Source: Neisseria wadsworthii 9715 (GTDB lineage Bacteria; Pseudomonadota; Gammaproteobacteria; Burkholderiales; Neisseriaceae). From it: 56,870 bases of DNA. Each line of letters begins with the position of its first letter. The first letter of the stretch is position 1. Below the pieces are notes generated by a model. It searched no databases, had not been told where the DNA came from, and saw nothing but the letters and a program-made list of their open reading frames with translations. Location of the stretch: contig NZ_JH165159.1 of assembly GCF_000227765.1 (NCBI RefSeq), forward strand, positions 1,908,929 through 1,965,798. Reading direction: 5' to 3'. The position numbers and the translations under genes are program-made. Shown in pieces: positions 46,884 to 56,870 of the stretch.

Positions 46884-47342
46884 TTAATGTTCATGATGGG
46901 GACCATGCTCGGGCATATGCACGGCTTTTCTCACTTCCACTTCCACGGTTTGCGGCTTGGCGTGTTTGAATTTGAGGGTAAGCGGAAATTTGCTGCCGGT
47001 TTGCAGAGGCTGCTTCAAACCCATCAGCATCACATGATAGCCGCCCGGCTTCAAAGCCACGCTTTCGTTGGCTTTGAGCGGCAATCCGCCTTTCACTTCA
47101 CGCATACGCATCACATCACCTTGAAGCACATGCTCGTGAACTTCCGTATATTTGGCAACAGGCGTAGATGCACCGACCAACACATCGTCTTTACCACTCT
47201 GGTTTTCCAACACCATAAACGCGCCACCGTTGCGCATACCCTCCACGGTAGGCCGCGCCCACGGTTGTTCTATTTTGATGGCATCCGCCAAAACCATTTG
47301 GCACATACCGGCAGCCAATAAACCGAACAATGTTTTTTTCAT
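46884..47342 (-). CDS. Copper chaperone PCuAC family protein
   Basis: Periplasmic Cu(I) chaperone of about 152 residues that can deliver copper to cytochrome oxidase. A signal peptide (MKKTLFGLLAAGMCQMVLA) precedes the domain. The PCuAC copper motif of His and Met residues is visible as VHEHVLQGDVMRMREV and later YHVMLMGLKQPL. The C-terminus HMPEHGPHHEH is a further His-rich metal tail. The ATG at 47342 is chosen over one at 47357, as it gives the clean signal peptide. Confidence 0.85.
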   Translation of the reverse strand: MKKTLFGLLAAGMCQMVLADAIKIEQPWARPTVEGMRNGGAFMVLENQSGKDDVLVGASTPVAKYTEVHEHVLQGDVMRMREVKGGLPLKANESVALKPGGYHVMLMGLKQPLQTGSKFPLTLKFKHAKPQTVEVEVRKAVHMPEHGPHHEH

Positions 47343-47360
47343 TTTTGCATTCCTCATATT

Positions 47361-47771
47361 TCAAAATAGATTCAAACCATATTCTCGCCACAAAGCCATC
47401 AGCCACAACACCGCAAGCAACAATAGAGCAACGCTCTGCGCGGCGGAGCCCACATCTTTCGCACGTTTGGCCAAAGGATGGCGCGCCATTGAAGTGTGGT
47501 CGACTGCGGCTTCCAAGCCCGTGTTGAGCAATTCTACTATCAATGTGATGCATGAAGCCATAAAGAGCATCATGCGGGTGGCGGGGCCGAAAGGTAGAAA
47601 CAGGCTCAAGGCGGTAAGCGCAATATTCAGATAAACCAGCTGCCTGAAGCCCTGCTCGCTCATGGCGGCGGCAAAACCTTCGGCGGAATAGCGCATGGCA
47701 TTGATGATGCGCCTGATGCCTGTTTTACCTTTGACCGATCCGGCGTAAGATGGTTTTTCGCTTGGTTCCAT
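47361..47771 (-). CDS. dgkA: Diacylglycerol kinase
   Basis: Small inner-membrane kinase that phosphorylates diacylglycerol to phosphatidic acid, recycling lipid from envelope glycan synthesis. The 136-residue protein has three membrane helices and the catalytic stretch FMASCITLIVELLNTGLEAAVDH with its conserved Glu and Asn. It overlaps none of its neighbours and is separated from gshB by a DUS pair. Confidence 0.92.
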   Translation of the reverse strand: MEPSEKPSYAGSVKGKTGIRRIINAMRYSAEGFAAAMSEQGFRQLVYLNIALTALSLFLPFGPATRMMLFMASCITLIVELLNTGLEAAVDHTSMARHPLAKRAKDVGSAAQSVALLLLAVLWLMALWREYGLNLF

Positions 47772-47793
47772 TTTTGTATTCCCGATAAATCAA

Positions 47794-47824
47794 TGCCTGT
47801 CTGAAAACCTGTTTCAGACAGGCA
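47794..47824. terminator. Inverted DUS pair between gshB and dgkA
   Basis: TGCCTGTCTGAA and TTCAGACAGGCA with a 7-nt loop, inside the long minus-strand run; it may lower downstream expression. Confidence 0.75.
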
Positions 47825-47831
47825 TTCCGCT

Positions 47832-48788
47832 TCAGCGCGCCGCTTGCTCCTCAACGGCATTGATGAATGCCGCGGCAACATCCCAGTTTTTCTGTTTCAT
47901 AATTTCTTGAAAACCGGTGGGGCTGGTTACATTCACTTCGGTCAGATAATCGCCTATCACATCCAAACCCGCCAGCAAAATGCCCCTGCGCTTCAACTCG
48001 GGCGCAAGGGTTTCGGCGATTTCCCGGTCGCGCACGCTCAATTCCTGCGCCACACCGCGCCCGCCTGCGGCAAGGTTGCCCCGCGTTTCGCCTTGTTGCG
48101 GAATACGCGCCAGCGCAAAAGGCACCACTTCTCCGTCAATCACCAGCACGCGTTTGTCGCCCTGCACGATTTCGGGGATATAGCGCTGCGCCATGATGGT
48201 GCGCGTTTCCATCTGCATCAAGGTTTCCAAAATGCTGCCGATATTCGGGTCTTGCTGCGTGAGCCGGAAAATGCCCATACCGCCCATGCCGTCGAGCGGT
48301 TTGACGATAATGTCGCCGTGCTCAGCCAAAAAGGCGCGCACATCTTTTGTGCGTGTGGTAACCAGCGTGGGCGAAATAAAACGGCTGAAATTCAGAATCG
48401 CCAGCTTTTCATTGAAATCGCGCATGGCCTGCCCGCTGTTGAACACTTTGGCTCCTTGCGCTTCGGCCAATGTGAGCAGCTGCGTCGAATAAAGATACTG
48501 CATGTCAAACGGCGGGTCGGTGCGCATGATTACGGCATCAAAATCGGTTAAGGCCGCCGCCTCTGCCGAGCCGGCGGAAAACCAGTTGCGGTCGTGGTCG
48601 TTTTTTGCGCCGATAAATTCAAACGGCGCGGCTTTGGCATACACCTTACCGTTTTTTACCGACAGCTCGGACGCCAATGTATGGAAAAGCTTGTGGCCGC
48701 GTGTGGCGGCTTCGCGCATCATGGCGTAAGTAGTGTCTTTATAGGTTTTAAAGCCGCCCATCGGATCGGCGATAAATAAAATATTCAT
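47832..48788 (-). CDS. gshB: Glutathione synthetase
   Basis: ATP-grasp ligase that adds glycine to gamma-glutamylcysteine. The 318-residue protein has the N-terminal [20 protein letters not shown], the ATP-binding [15 protein letters not shown] and the C-terminal [19 protein letters not shown] lies before the ATG. The partner gshA is not in the window. sirB2 ends 13 bp upstream. Confidence 0.97.
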   Translation of the reverse strand: MNILFIADPMGGFKTYKDTTYAMMREAATRGHKLFHTLASELSVKNGKVYAKAAPFEFIGAKNDHDRNWFSAGSAEAAALTDFDAVIMRTDPPFDMQYLYSTQLLTLAEAQGAKVFNSGQAMRDFNEKLAILNFSRFISPTLVTTRTKDVRAFLAEHGDIIVKPLDGMGGMGIFRLTQQDPNIGSILETLMQMETRTIMAQRYIPEIVQGDKRVLVIDGEVVPFALARIPQQGETRGNLAAGGRGVAQELSVRDREIAETLAPELKRRGILLAGLDVIGDYLTEVNVTSPTGFQEIMKQKNWDVAAAFINAVEEQAAR

Positions 48789-48801
48789 TTAAATTCCTGA
48801 T

Positions 48802-49173
48802 TTAAAACGGTTTGACATACGCCAAATACACAATAGCCGCGATACAGGCCAAGCCGGCAAGGTAGCCGATTGAAGACTTCAGCGAACGCGGCGCGGCACG
48901 CATGGCAATCGAGCCGACCATGATATACGCCACCAGCAGCACCAGCTTCACGCCCAGCCAATCGGCATTGCCGAACGGCACCCATTTGGCCGCGCCCATC
49001 GCCCACAAGCCGGTAATCAACAACAAAGTATCATTAATATGCGGCACGATTTTCAACACGGTAGGCAACGGCCGGTTTGGCTTCGCAACGCGTAAAAAAT
49101 AGCGCAGGTTAAATAAAATGATGGTAATCACCACAAAGGTAACATGCGCATGTTTGATAGCAAGAAAAGGCAT
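48802..49173 (-). CDS. SirB2-family small membrane protein
   Basis: About 123 residues with four predicted helices (HVTFVVITIILFNLRYF, INDTLLLITGLWAM, LGVKLVLLVAYIMVGSIAM, IGYLAGLACIAAIVYLAYV). The start KHAHVTF and the ending YVKPF are typical of the SirB2 family, whose role is unknown. The upstream ATG at 49224 adds a non-conserved leader that runs through a DUS, so 49173 is used. Confidence 0.8.
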   Translation of the reverse strand: MPFLAIKHAHVTFVVITIILFNLRYFLRVAKPNRPLPTVLKIVPHINDTLLLITGLWAMGAAKWVPFGNADWLGVKLVLLVAYIMVGSIAMRAAPRSLKSSIGYLAGLACIAAIVYLAYVKPF

Positions 49174-49192
49174 AATCCGGTTTTTTGGTTTT

Positions 49193-49204
49193 TTCAGACA
49201 GGCA
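49193..49204 (-). repeat. DNA uptake sequence before sirB2
   Basis: Exact TTCAGACAGGCA. Confidence 0.8.
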
Positions 49205-49245
49205 TTATTGTAACCCAAGAGCACGCGGCGCTGTTTGAAACCAAC

Positions 49246-49815
49246 TCAATGATGCGCTCTTTTTTCTAGTGCCAACAAATAAGGCGGCCGGTTTATCTGG
49301 TTGATGAAGCCGTATTTCAAAACCGAGTATTCGTTTTGCGGCAAAGCCGCCGCCCATTGCTCCACCGCATCCGCTTCCTCGCTGCCCGCCTCATGGCCGG
49401 GATAGAGCACGGCCAGCAAAAGCCCGCCCGGTTTCAGCAGCGCCAGCGCGGCCGACAAAGCCTGAATACTGGTATGCGCCTGCGTGGTGAGGCTTTTATC
49501 GCCGCCGGGCAGCCAGCCGAAATTAAACACGGCGGCAGCCAAAGGCCGGTTTACATAATCCGCCAGCGTTTCATGGCCTGTCTGAACCAATTCCACTTGG
49601 CTGCGTTCGCCTGCTTCTTCCAAACGCGCGGCGGTGTTGGCCAAAGCCTGCGGCTGCACGTCAAACGCCCACACCTTGCCTGTTTTGCCCACGCAACGCG
49701 CCAGGCATAAAGTGTCGTGCCCGTTGCCGGCGGTGCCGTCTAAAGCGCAATCGCCGCTTTTCAGACAGGCATTGACGAGCGCATGGGCAAACTGCAATAC
49801 CGGCGATAAATGCAT
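49246..49815 (-). CDS. Class I SAM-dependent methyltransferase (MnmM/YtqB-like)
   Basis: About 189 residues. The SAM motif ALDGTAGNGHDTLCLA and the NFGWLPGGDKSLTT loop place it in the YtqB family, whose members methylate the wobble uridine of some tRNAs (MnmM); the exact substrate here is inferred. The ATG at 49815 lies 8 bp after the era stop. An upstream in-frame ATG would overlap era and is rejected. One intragenic DUS is at 49760-49771. Confidence 0.82.
   Translation of the reverse strand: MHLSPVLQFAHALVNACLKSGDCALDGTAGNGHDTLCLARCVGKTGKVWAFDVQPQALANTAARLEEAGERSQVELVQTGHETLADYVNRPLAAAVFNFGWLPGGDKSLTTQAHTSIQALSAALALLKPGGLLLAVLYPGHEAGSEEADAVEQWAAALPQNEYSVLKYGFINQINRPPYLLALEKRAHH
49760..49771 (-). 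repeat. Intragenic DNA uptake sequence in the MnmM-like gene
   Basis: Exact TTCAGACAGGCA. Confidence 0.8.
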
Positions 49816-49823
49816 GATAAACC

Positions 49824-50759
49824 TTACAAACCCAGCTCGCGCAAAAAGCGCACGTCGTCCGCCCAGCCGGATTTCACTTTCACCCACACTTTCAGAAACA
49901 CTTTGCAACCAAACAGCTTTTCCATATCCAACCGCGCTTCGGTGGAAATTTTCTTCAGCTTTTCGCCGCCTTTGCCAATCACAATCGGCTTCTGGTTTTC
50001 CCGCTCCACCAACACGGCGATATAGATACGGTACATGCCGTTTTCTTCTTTAAACTGCTCCATTTCCACGTTCATGGCATAAGGCAGCTCTTCGCCCAAA
50101 TAGCGGAACAGTTTTTCGCGCACGATTTCCGTGGCCAGAAAACGGCTGGATTTATCGGTAACCATGTCTTCGGGATACAGCGGCGCGCTTTCGGGCAGGA
50201 AAGGTTTGAGCGCATGCAGCAGATTGGCGATGCCCAGCCCGTGTTTCGCGCTCACCACTTCCACGCCCGCAAATTCAAACTCGGCGCGCACTTGGCCGAC
50301 AAACTCGTCCAGCGCGGCTTTATTTTGCGCTTTGGCCTGGTCGATTTTGTTGATTACCAAAAGCACGGGAAGATGCTTGGGCAGCAGGCGCATCACCCTG
50401 CGGTCGGCCTCGGTGAAACGCATGGCTTCAATCACAAACACGATTGCGTCCACGCCGCCCATGGTTTCAGTTACGTTCAGATTCAAGCGTTCGTTTAGCG
50501 CATTGCGGTGCTCGGTTTGGAAACCGGGCGTGTCCACAAAAATAAACTGCGCCGTATCGTCGGTATAAATACCGGTCACTTTATGGCGCGTGGTTTGCGC
50601 TTTTTTACTGGTGATGCTCACTTTCTGGCCGATTAAATGGTTCATCAAAGTGGACTTGCCCACATTCGGGCGGCCCACAATGGCGATAAACCCGCAGCGG
50701 TAGCCCTGCTTTTCTGGCGACTCGGCGAGAAATTCTTCGATATTCATGGTGTTGTTCAT
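49824..50759 (-). CDS. era: GTPase Era
   Basis: Essential GTPase that assists 16S rRNA maturation and 30S assembly. The P-loop GRPNVGKST is at residues 29-37, with DTPG and NKID following. A C-terminal KH domain binds the 3' end of 16S rRNA (VIGKGGEKLKKI). Length 311 is slightly longer than usual because of about 20 extra N-terminal residues. It follows rnc, the classic rnc-era pair, but a DUS hairpin sits between them. Confidence 0.96.
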   Translation of the reverse strand: MNNTMNIEEFLAESPEKQGYRCGFIAIVGRPNVGKSTLMNHLIGQKVSITSKKAQTTRHKVTGIYTDDTAQFIFVDTPGFQTEHRNALNERLNLNVTETMGGVDAIVFVIEAMRFTEADRRVMRLLPKHLPVLLVINKIDQAKAQNKAALDEFVGQVRAEFEFAGVEVVSAKHGLGIANLLHALKPFLPESAPLYPEDMVTDKSSRFLATEIVREKLFRYLGEELPYAMNVEMEQFKEENGMYRIYIAVLVERENQKPIVIGKGGEKLKKISTEARLDMEKLFGCKVFLKVWVKVKSGWADDVRFLRELGL

Positions 50760-50777
50760 CAGTTTGGCTTTCTTGAA

Positions 50778-50806
50778 TGCCTGTCTGAAAGGCTTTCAGA
50801 CAGGCA
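50778..50806. terminator. Inverted DUS pair between rnc and era
   Basis: TGCCTGTCTGAA and TTCAGACAGGCA with a 5-nt loop, inside a gene pair that is usually co-transcribed. Confidence 0.75.
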
Positions 50807-50814
50807 TTGTTTCG

Positions 50815-51534
50815 TTATTTGAATTTGGTTTTCAAAGGATGCTCACGCTCGAGCCAACCGAACGCTTCTTTGGCGGCGGCCTGCTCGGCGGCGCGGCGGC
50901 TGGAAGCCTGCGCGTAGGAAATAAACCCCAGCTCGCCCAAATCGCAGGCAACATCGAACACAGCATCGCTGCCCTCGCCGGTTTGCGCTTCTATGCGGTA
51001 TTTCGGCAAGGCAAAACGCCGCGCCTGCAAAGCTTCCTGCAACAAAGTTTTCGGGTCTTTGCCCTGGTTTTTAAAATCGATTGTGCGTATTTTTTCAGCA
51101 AACAGGCGGCGCACGGTTTGCTCGGCGGTGTGAAAATCGGCATCAAAGCTGATGGCGGCAAACATGGCCTCCATCGCGTCGGCCAAAATAGACGGGCGGT
51201 TGAAACCGCCGCTTTTCAATTCGCCCGGCCCGAGAAACAGCCCGTCGCCCACTTTCAGCCCCACCGCTATTTCGGCCAGCATATCCTGATTCACCAAGTT
51301 GGCGCGCAAACGTGAAAGCTCGCCTTCGGAAAGCTTGGCGAACACGTCGTAAAGCATTTTGGCAACGGTGTAGTTGAGAATCGCGTCGCCCACAAATTCA
51401 AACCGCTCGTTATTGTTGGCGGAATAGCTGCGGTGCGTCAGCGCACGCGCGAGCAGCGTGCGGTCGCGGAAAGTGTAGCCCAAGCCGCGTTCGATATGGT
51501 CAAGTGCAGCGGTTTTAAATCGGTCGAGTTTCAT
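50815..51534 (-). CDS. rnc: Ribonuclease III
   Basis: Double-stranded RNA endonuclease for rRNA and mRNA processing. The 239-residue protein has the signature NERFEFVGDAIL, the second acidic cluster DAMEAMFAAISFD, and a C-terminal double-stranded RNA-binding domain (DPKTLLQEALQARR ... SSRRAAEQAAAKEA). It precedes era. Confidence 0.96.
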   Translation of the reverse strand: MKLDRFKTAALDHIERGLGYTFRDRTLLARALTHRSYSANNNERFEFVGDAILNYTVAKMLYDVFAKLSEGELSRLRANLVNQDMLAEIAVGLKVGDGLFLGPGELKSGGFNRPSILADAMEAMFAAISFDADFHTAEQTVRRLFAEKIRTIDFKNQGKDPKTLLQEALQARRFALPKYRIEAQTGEGSDAVFDVACDLGELGFISYAQASSRRAAEQAAAKEAFGWLEREHPLKTKFK

Positions 51535-51562
51535 TCTGTATTGCTTGGTTATTAGATAGAAA

Positions 51563-51590
51563 TGCCTGTCTGAAAAGTTTCAGACAGGCA
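51563..51590. terminator. Inverted DUS pair upstream of rnc
   Basis: TGCCTGTCTGAA and TTCAGACAGGCA with a 4-nt loop. Confidence 0.75.
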
Positions 51591-51655
51591 TTATTGTAAC
51601 GGATTAGACAAGGCCTGTCTGAAAACCCGTTTCCGCAGGCAAATGGGGGGCAAGC

Positions 51656-51904
51656 CTAAAACCCCAAATCTTCCTGCTCGGGCGCTTCTTCGTGCGGCTG
51701 CATTTTTTCCCACGCTGCGTGCTGCACTTTTTTGCGCCGCATGGCAATCAAGCGCATCACTTGGTGCTTTTGCTCATCGGTCATTTGAAGCCAATAAAGC
51801 CGCTCTTCGCGGCTGCGGAAACAGCCTTTGCAATAGCCCTTGCCGTTCATTCGGCACACGCCGATGCACGGACTGGGAATCTCGAAGAAGTCGGGCTGGT
51901 TCAT
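51656..51904 (-). CDS. DUF1289 domain protein
   Basis: An 82-residue protein with the DUF1289 cysteine pattern CIGVCRMNGKGYCKGCFRSREE, four cysteines likely to bind a metal. A basic central helix (IAMRRKKVQHAAW) follows. Proteins of this family are small and of unknown role. It lies between holC and rnc on the same strand. Confidence 0.85.
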   Translation of the reverse strand: MNQPDFFEIPSPCIGVCRMNGKGYCKGCFRSREERLYWLQMTDEQKHQVMRLIAMRRKKVQHAAWEKMQPHEEAPEQEDLGF

Positions 51905-51973
51905 GATAGTTCAGCAAATGATTTTTTATTAAATCATCATTTTAAAGAGGGCCCAATCCCGCATCAAGCAAAA

Positions 51974-52414
51974 TCAGGCTTTTCCCTGCATATTGTAATG
52001 TTCGATGGTAAAGCCCTGCTGCCGGTAAGCCCGGAAACGCTCCCGCGCCGCTGCCAAATCTTCCAAACTTTCGCCCACGATTTCCAACACGCGCTCGGGC
52101 GCAGCCGGTGCGTCGCACCAAAAGTGCTCGGAAACGTTCAACACCACGATTCCGCTATCAATACGCGGCAACGCGCTGCCGCAGGCCAAAGCCAGCGGCA
52201 CGTCTTGCGGATAGGCCGCATCGGTTTGCCAAACGCTATGCGGCAGAAAACTTTCGGGCGGATTGCGCCACAAGTCGAGATCGATCCGCTCGATTTCTTC
52301 TTCGGTTTCCGCCCATACCAAGACGCGCGCGCCTTTTTCTACCGCCCGCATACTGAGGCGGCAGATAAAATCGGCAATATCGGCAACGTGTGTATAAAAA
52401 GTGGCTTGCGGCAT
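51974..52414 (-). CDS. holC: DNA polymerase III subunit chi
   Basis: Clamp-loader accessory subunit that links psi and the clamp loader to SSB. The 146-residue protein has the chi start ATFYTHVADIADFICRLSMRAVEKGARVLV and the central FLPHSVW. It lies after pepA and a lipoprotein gene, in the pepA-holC order known from many proteobacteria. Confidence 0.92.
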   Translation of the reverse strand: MPQATFYTHVADIADFICRLSMRAVEKGARVLVWAETEEEIERIDLDLWRNPPESFLPHSVWQTDAAYPQDVPLALACGSALPRIDSGIVVLNVSEHFWCDAPAAPERVLEIVGESLEDLAAARERFRAYRQQGFTIEHYNMQGKA

Positions 52415-52428
52415 AGGTTTTACGAATA

Positions 52429-52956
52429 CTAAGGTTTGATGCCGAACTCTTGGTTCAACTTGTTTTTCAACCGCTCGGCTTGCTGGGTGAGCAAGGCAGT
52501 GTCTGCAAATGCCTGCTGCATTTCGGCTGTGCGCGCTTTGGGCTGAATATTGATGAAATCACCCATTCTGATATAAAGCTGATGGCTTTTTTGCAGATTT
52601 TGCTGCAAGGCTTTCACTTCGGCATCGTGGATGTTTAGCTGATTGATGCTGCCGTAAATTTCTCCGGCCTGCTTAGCCATTTCGCGATTTTCTTCGTCTG
52701 CGAGCCTGCCGTTTTTATGCGCGGCGCGGCGTTTGCGCCATTCCTGCATCCAGCCGTCAATCTGCTCGCCGGCCTGCGCTTCCCAAGCCAAAAGCGCTTG
52801 GTATTCTTTGAGTTTCTGCTCGGAGCTTACCGCACCCTGCGCTGCTTTATCCGCTTTAACAACCACATCCGCCTGCTGTTTGGGTGCGCCGTTTTGTTGC
52901 GGTTGGCAAGCTGCCGTGCCCAGCAATGCCAAGCAGAAAATAATGTTTTTGTTCAT
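52429..52956 (-). CDS. Lipoprotein of unknown function
   Basis: A 175-residue protein with a lipoprotein signal (MNKNIIFCLALLGTAAC, Cys17). The rest is charged and largely helical, with probable coiled-coil segments (SSEQKLKEYQALLAWEAQAG, TQQAERLKNKLNQEF). No family is recognised. It sits between pepA and holC on the same strand. Confidence 0.65.
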   Translation of the reverse strand: MNKNIIFCLALLGTAACQPQQNGAPKQQADVVVKADKAAQGAVSSEQKLKEYQALLAWEAQAGEQIDGWMQEWRKRRAAHKNGRLADEENREMAKQAGEIYGSINQLNIHDAEVKALQQNLQKSHQLYIRMGDFINIQPKARTAEMQQAFADTALLTQQAERLKNKLNQEFGIKP

Positions 52957-52988
52957 TAAAATAATCCGTTTTGTCGCTGAATCATTTT

Positions 52989-53030
52989 TTCAGACAGGCA
53001 TTTGCGTGTAAACATCAATGCCTGTCTGAA
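52989..53030. repeat. Two DUS in divergent order
   Basis: TTCAGACAGGCA then TGCCTGTCTGAA, 18 nt apart, in reversed order compared with the other pairs, between pepA and the lipoprotein gene. Confidence 0.8.
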
Positions 53031-53043
53031 AAACATGTTACTT

Positions 53044-54480
<1,437 letters not shown>

Positions 54481-54490
54481 CTAATCTTTT

Positions 54491-54502
54491 TTCAGACAGG
54501 CA
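54491..54502 (-). repeat. DNA uptake sequence in the pepA-lptF divergent gap
   Basis: Exact TTCAGACAGGCA; a GGCCTGTCTGAA variant follows near 54556. Confidence 0.8.
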
Positions 54503-54575
54503 TCTTTCCTGTTTGAACCTAAATGAAGCAGAAATGTCTGATTGTACTCCATTCAGGCCTGTCTGAAACCCCGAT

Positions 54576-55688
54576 ATGATTTATCAGCGCAATTTCATTA
54601 AAGAGCTCACGCTTACCGCCATCGGCATTTTTCTCGTGCTGCTGGCTATTCTGGTATCCACCCAAGCCATCAATCTGCTCGGCCGTGCGGCCGACGGGCG
54701 CGTCGCCGTGGATGCCGTAGCCGCCCTAATCGGCTTCTGGACTTTGGGCATGACCCCGCTTTTGCTGGTGCTCACCGCCTATATCAGCACGCTGACCGTG
54801 CTCACCCGTTACTGGCGCGACAGTGAAATGTCGGTTTGGCTTGCCTGCGGCTTGTCGCTGAAGCAATGGGTCAGGCCGGTGATGCAGTTTGCCGTGCCTT
54901 TTGCGATTTTGATCGCCGTGATGCAGCTCGCCGTGTTGCCCTGGGCCGAGTTGCGCAGCCGCGAGTTTGCCGAGATTTTAAAGCAAAAGCAGGAATTATC
55001 ATTGGTGGAGCAAGGCGTGTTCCGCGCGCTAGGCAAAAGTAACGGCCGCATTTATTTTGTTGAGCGGTTCGACGCGGAATCCGGCATCATGAAAAACCTG
55101 TTTCTACGCGAGCATGACGACAAAGGGCGCGAAAGCATCGTGTTTGCCAAAGAAGGCACTTTTTCATTGAAAGACAACAGGCGCACTTTAGAGCTTAGCA
55201 ACGGCTACCGCTACAACGGCAGCGCAGGTAAAGCCGATTGGAACGAAGTGTCATTTCAGCATTTAAGCCTCGTTATCAGCGCCACGCCGAAAATCATCAA
55301 CCCCATCGACCACCGCCGCACCATTCCCACCATGAAACTGTTCGGCAGCGACAATCCGCAGTATCAGGCCGAACTTATGTGGCGGCTCAGCCTGCCGATT
55401 TCCGTGTTGCTGCTGAGTATGCTGGCAGTGCCGCTGTCTTACTTTAATCCGCGCACCGGCCACACTTACAATATATTGTTTGCCATCGGCTTTTTCCTGA
55501 TTTATCAAAACGGGTTAACCTTTTTACGCAACGCAGTAGAAGACGGCAAACTGAATTTCTGGCTCGGCCTGCTGTCCATGCATCTGATTATTTTAGGTTC
55601 TGCCATTATCCTGCTGCGCATACGCTCCATGCCCGTCCAACCCTTTCCGCAAGCCTTGAAAACGGCATTGAAAGGCGGTGTCAAATGA
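54576..55688 (+). CDS. lptF: LPS export ABC transporter permease LptF
   Basis: One of two permeases of the LptB2FG complex, which extracts lipooligosaccharide from the inner membrane. The 370-residue protein has six membrane helices in two groups of three, around a periplasmic domain (about 120-270), and the typical N-terminus MIYQRNFIKELTLTAIGIFLVL. lptG overlaps its end by 4 nt. lptB is not in the window. Confidence 0.95.
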   Translation: MIYQRNFIKELTLTAIGIFLVLLAILVSTQAINLLGRAADGRVAVDAVAALIGFWTLGMTPLLLVLTAYISTLTVLTRYWRDSEMSVWLACGLSLKQWVRPVMQFAVPFAILIAVMQLAVLPWAELRSREFAEILKQKQELSLVEQGVFRALGKSNGRIYFVERFDAESGIMKNLFLREHDDKGRESIVFAKEGTFSLKDNRRTLELSNGYRYNGSAGKADWNEVSFQHLSLVISATPKIINPIDHRRTIPTMKLFGSDNPQYQAELMWRLSLPISVLLLSMLAVPLSYFNPRTGHTYNILFAIGFFLIYQNGLTFLRNAVEDGKLNFWLGLLSMHLIILGSAIILLRIRSMPVQPFPQALKTALKGGVK

Positions 55689-56755
55689 AACTGATCAGCC
55701 GCTATCTGATTAAGCAGCTAACCGTCATGTCGGCCTATTCGCTGCTTGCCCTGTTGGCTTTATACAGCTTTTTCGACATCATCAACGAAATCGGCGATAT
55801 GGGCAAAGGTAGCTACAACGGCATGAAAGTGATGCAGTATGTGGTGATGCAAGTGCCTTCTCATGCTTATGACTTAATGCCGCTGGCCGTATTGATCGGC
55901 GGCTTGATTGCACTGAGCCAGCTCGCATCCAACAGCGAACTGACCGTGATCAAAACCAGCGGCATGAGCACCAGAAACATTATTACCATCCTGTTGAAAT
56001 TCGGCCTGATTTTTGCCGTTGCCACCGTATTATTGGGCGAATTTGCCGCTCCGGCAGCCAGCCAATACGCTCAAAACATGAAAGCCACAGCCACCAGCGG
56101 CCGCATCAGCGCCGGCTCGCAAGGCTTGTGGATTAAGGAAAACAACGACATCGTCAATGTAGGCGAAATGCTGCCCGACCGCAGCCTGCGCCAAATCAAA
56201 ATCTACCGCCACAACAATAATTTCCGCCTGAGCGAAAGCCTGTTTGCCGAATCCGCGCAAATCGCCGCCGACGGCACTTGGACCCTGCGCAACATCGAAC
56301 GCAGCATCATCGGTGAAAACCGCGTGCAAACGGCCAAAGCAACCGAAGAACAATGGCAAACCGGCCTGAAAAGCAGCCTGCTCGACGTATTGCTGGTTGA
56401 CCCGGCCAAAATGTCGCTCACATCGCTTACCGCCTACATCAATCATCTGAGCGCCAACAACCAACAGGTTCAAACTTACCGGATTGAATGGTGGCGCAAG
56501 CTGATGTATCCGATTGCGGCGGCCATTATGGCGCTGGTTGCCTATGCGTTCACCCCGCAATCCACCCGCAACAGCAATATGGGCTTGAAGCTCTTCGGCG
56601 GCATCTGCTTAGGCTTGGCATTCCACTTCGCCGGCCGGCTGTTCGGCTTTACCAGCGAACTCTACGGGGTCCCCCCTTTCATCGCCGCCATGCTGCCCAC
56701 CGCCATTTTCGCCACATGGGCAATTTACCTTATCCGCAAGCAGGAGAAACGGTAA
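55685..56755 (+). CDS. lptG: LPS export ABC transporter permease LptG
   Basis: Second permease of LptB2FG, 356 residues with the same layout of six helices and a central periplasmic domain. The N-terminus MKLISRYLIKQLTVMSAYSLLALLALYSFFDIINEIGDMGKGSY matches LptG. Its ATG overlaps the lptF TGA, so the pair is translationally coupled. Confidence 0.95.
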   Translation: MKLISRYLIKQLTVMSAYSLLALLALYSFFDIINEIGDMGKGSYNGMKVMQYVVMQVPSHAYDLMPLAVLIGGLIALSQLASNSELTVIKTSGMSTRNIITILLKFGLIFAVATVLLGEFAAPAASQYAQNMKATATSGRISAGSQGLWIKENNDIVNVGEMLPDRSLRQIKIYRHNNNFRLSESLFAESAQIAADGTWTLRNIERSIIGENRVQTAKATEEQWQTGLKSSLLDVLLVDPAKMSLTSLTAYINHLSANNQQVQTYRIEWWRKLMYPIAAAIMALVAYAFTPQSTRNSNMGLKLFGGICLGLAFHFAGRLFGFTSELYGVPPFIAAMLPTAIFATWAIYLIRKQEKR

Positions 56756-56798
56756 TAATGATGTGTCGGAACACATCCGATCATGCGGCATAAAGCAA

Positions 56799-56829
56799 TG
56801 CCTGTCTGAAAAAGTTTTTCAGACAGGCA
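56799..56829. terminator. Inverted DUS pair after lptG
   Basis: TGCCTGTCTGAA and TTCAGACAGGCA with a 7-nt loop; a likely lptFG terminator. Confidence 0.85.
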
Positions 56830-56870
56830 TTGTCAATTTTCAAAACACTGCATTTAAGTTATTCAACTAT

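Overview
This window is chromosomal DNA from a member of the Neisseriaceae, most likely a Neisseria close to the N. wadsworthii group. The 12-mer TGCCTGTCTGAA or its complement occurs more than 50 times. That is the DNA uptake sequence (DUS) dialect named TG-wadDUS, not the GCCGTCTGAA form of the pathogenic species. Gene content agrees: a fused BirA-CoaX, hpnCDE squalene genes, a Correia-like (CREE) mini-element, and neisserial pairs such as eno-ftsB and gbsR/upp. Most genes are housekeeping genes. No rRNA, CRISPR array, prophage or complete insertion sequence was seen.

Layout. 1-13 kb: ftsB, eno, guaB, a DUF4124 protein, uvrC, ubiB, a nitroreductase, a frameshifted phosphatase gene, a SPOR protein, birA-coaX, rfaE2 and three tRNA genes (His, Arg, Pro) with a terminator. 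13-20 kb: folD, two membrane proteins, argS, hpnC and mutY. 20-22 kb: an rtcB2-prfH operon, a two-gene ribosome-rescue and RNA-repair module, behind a 5' leader with a predicted promoter and a 17-codon ORF. 22-30 kb: small envelope proteins, a GbsR/MarR regulator divergent from upp, a DUF4198 periplasmic protein under a perfect Zur-box-like palindrome, a large lipoprotein and an iron-sulfur flavoprotein reductase. 30-34 kb: ppiB and two NarK transporters. 34.7-38.2 kb: efeUO and efeB iron uptake, interrupted by a terminator and a repeat element. 38-44 kb: glnB, a membrane protein and purL. 44-54.5 kb: a dense minus-strand run (pepA, lipoprotein, holC, DUF1289, rnc, era, mnmM-like, sirB2, gshB, dgkA, PCuAC, hpnD, hpnE, SDR). 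54.6 kb to end: lptF-lptG.

Most notable observations. (1) purL carries four perfect AG-DUS (AGGCCGTCTGAA) and a fifth core copy, while the rest of the window carries only the TG-wad dialect, so purL looks imported from a species with another dialect. (2) The rtcB2-prfH operon has all visible catalytic residues intact. (3) A roughly 140-bp palindromic MITE-like repeat with TATAGT ends occurs four times, twice next to CREE-like mini-elements. (4) Two matching inverted repeats define a probable GbsR operator, one lying on the regulator's own -35 box. (5) A Zur box precedes a histidine-rich DUF4198 protein. (6) A dual-specificity phosphatase gene carries one clear and one possible frameshift.
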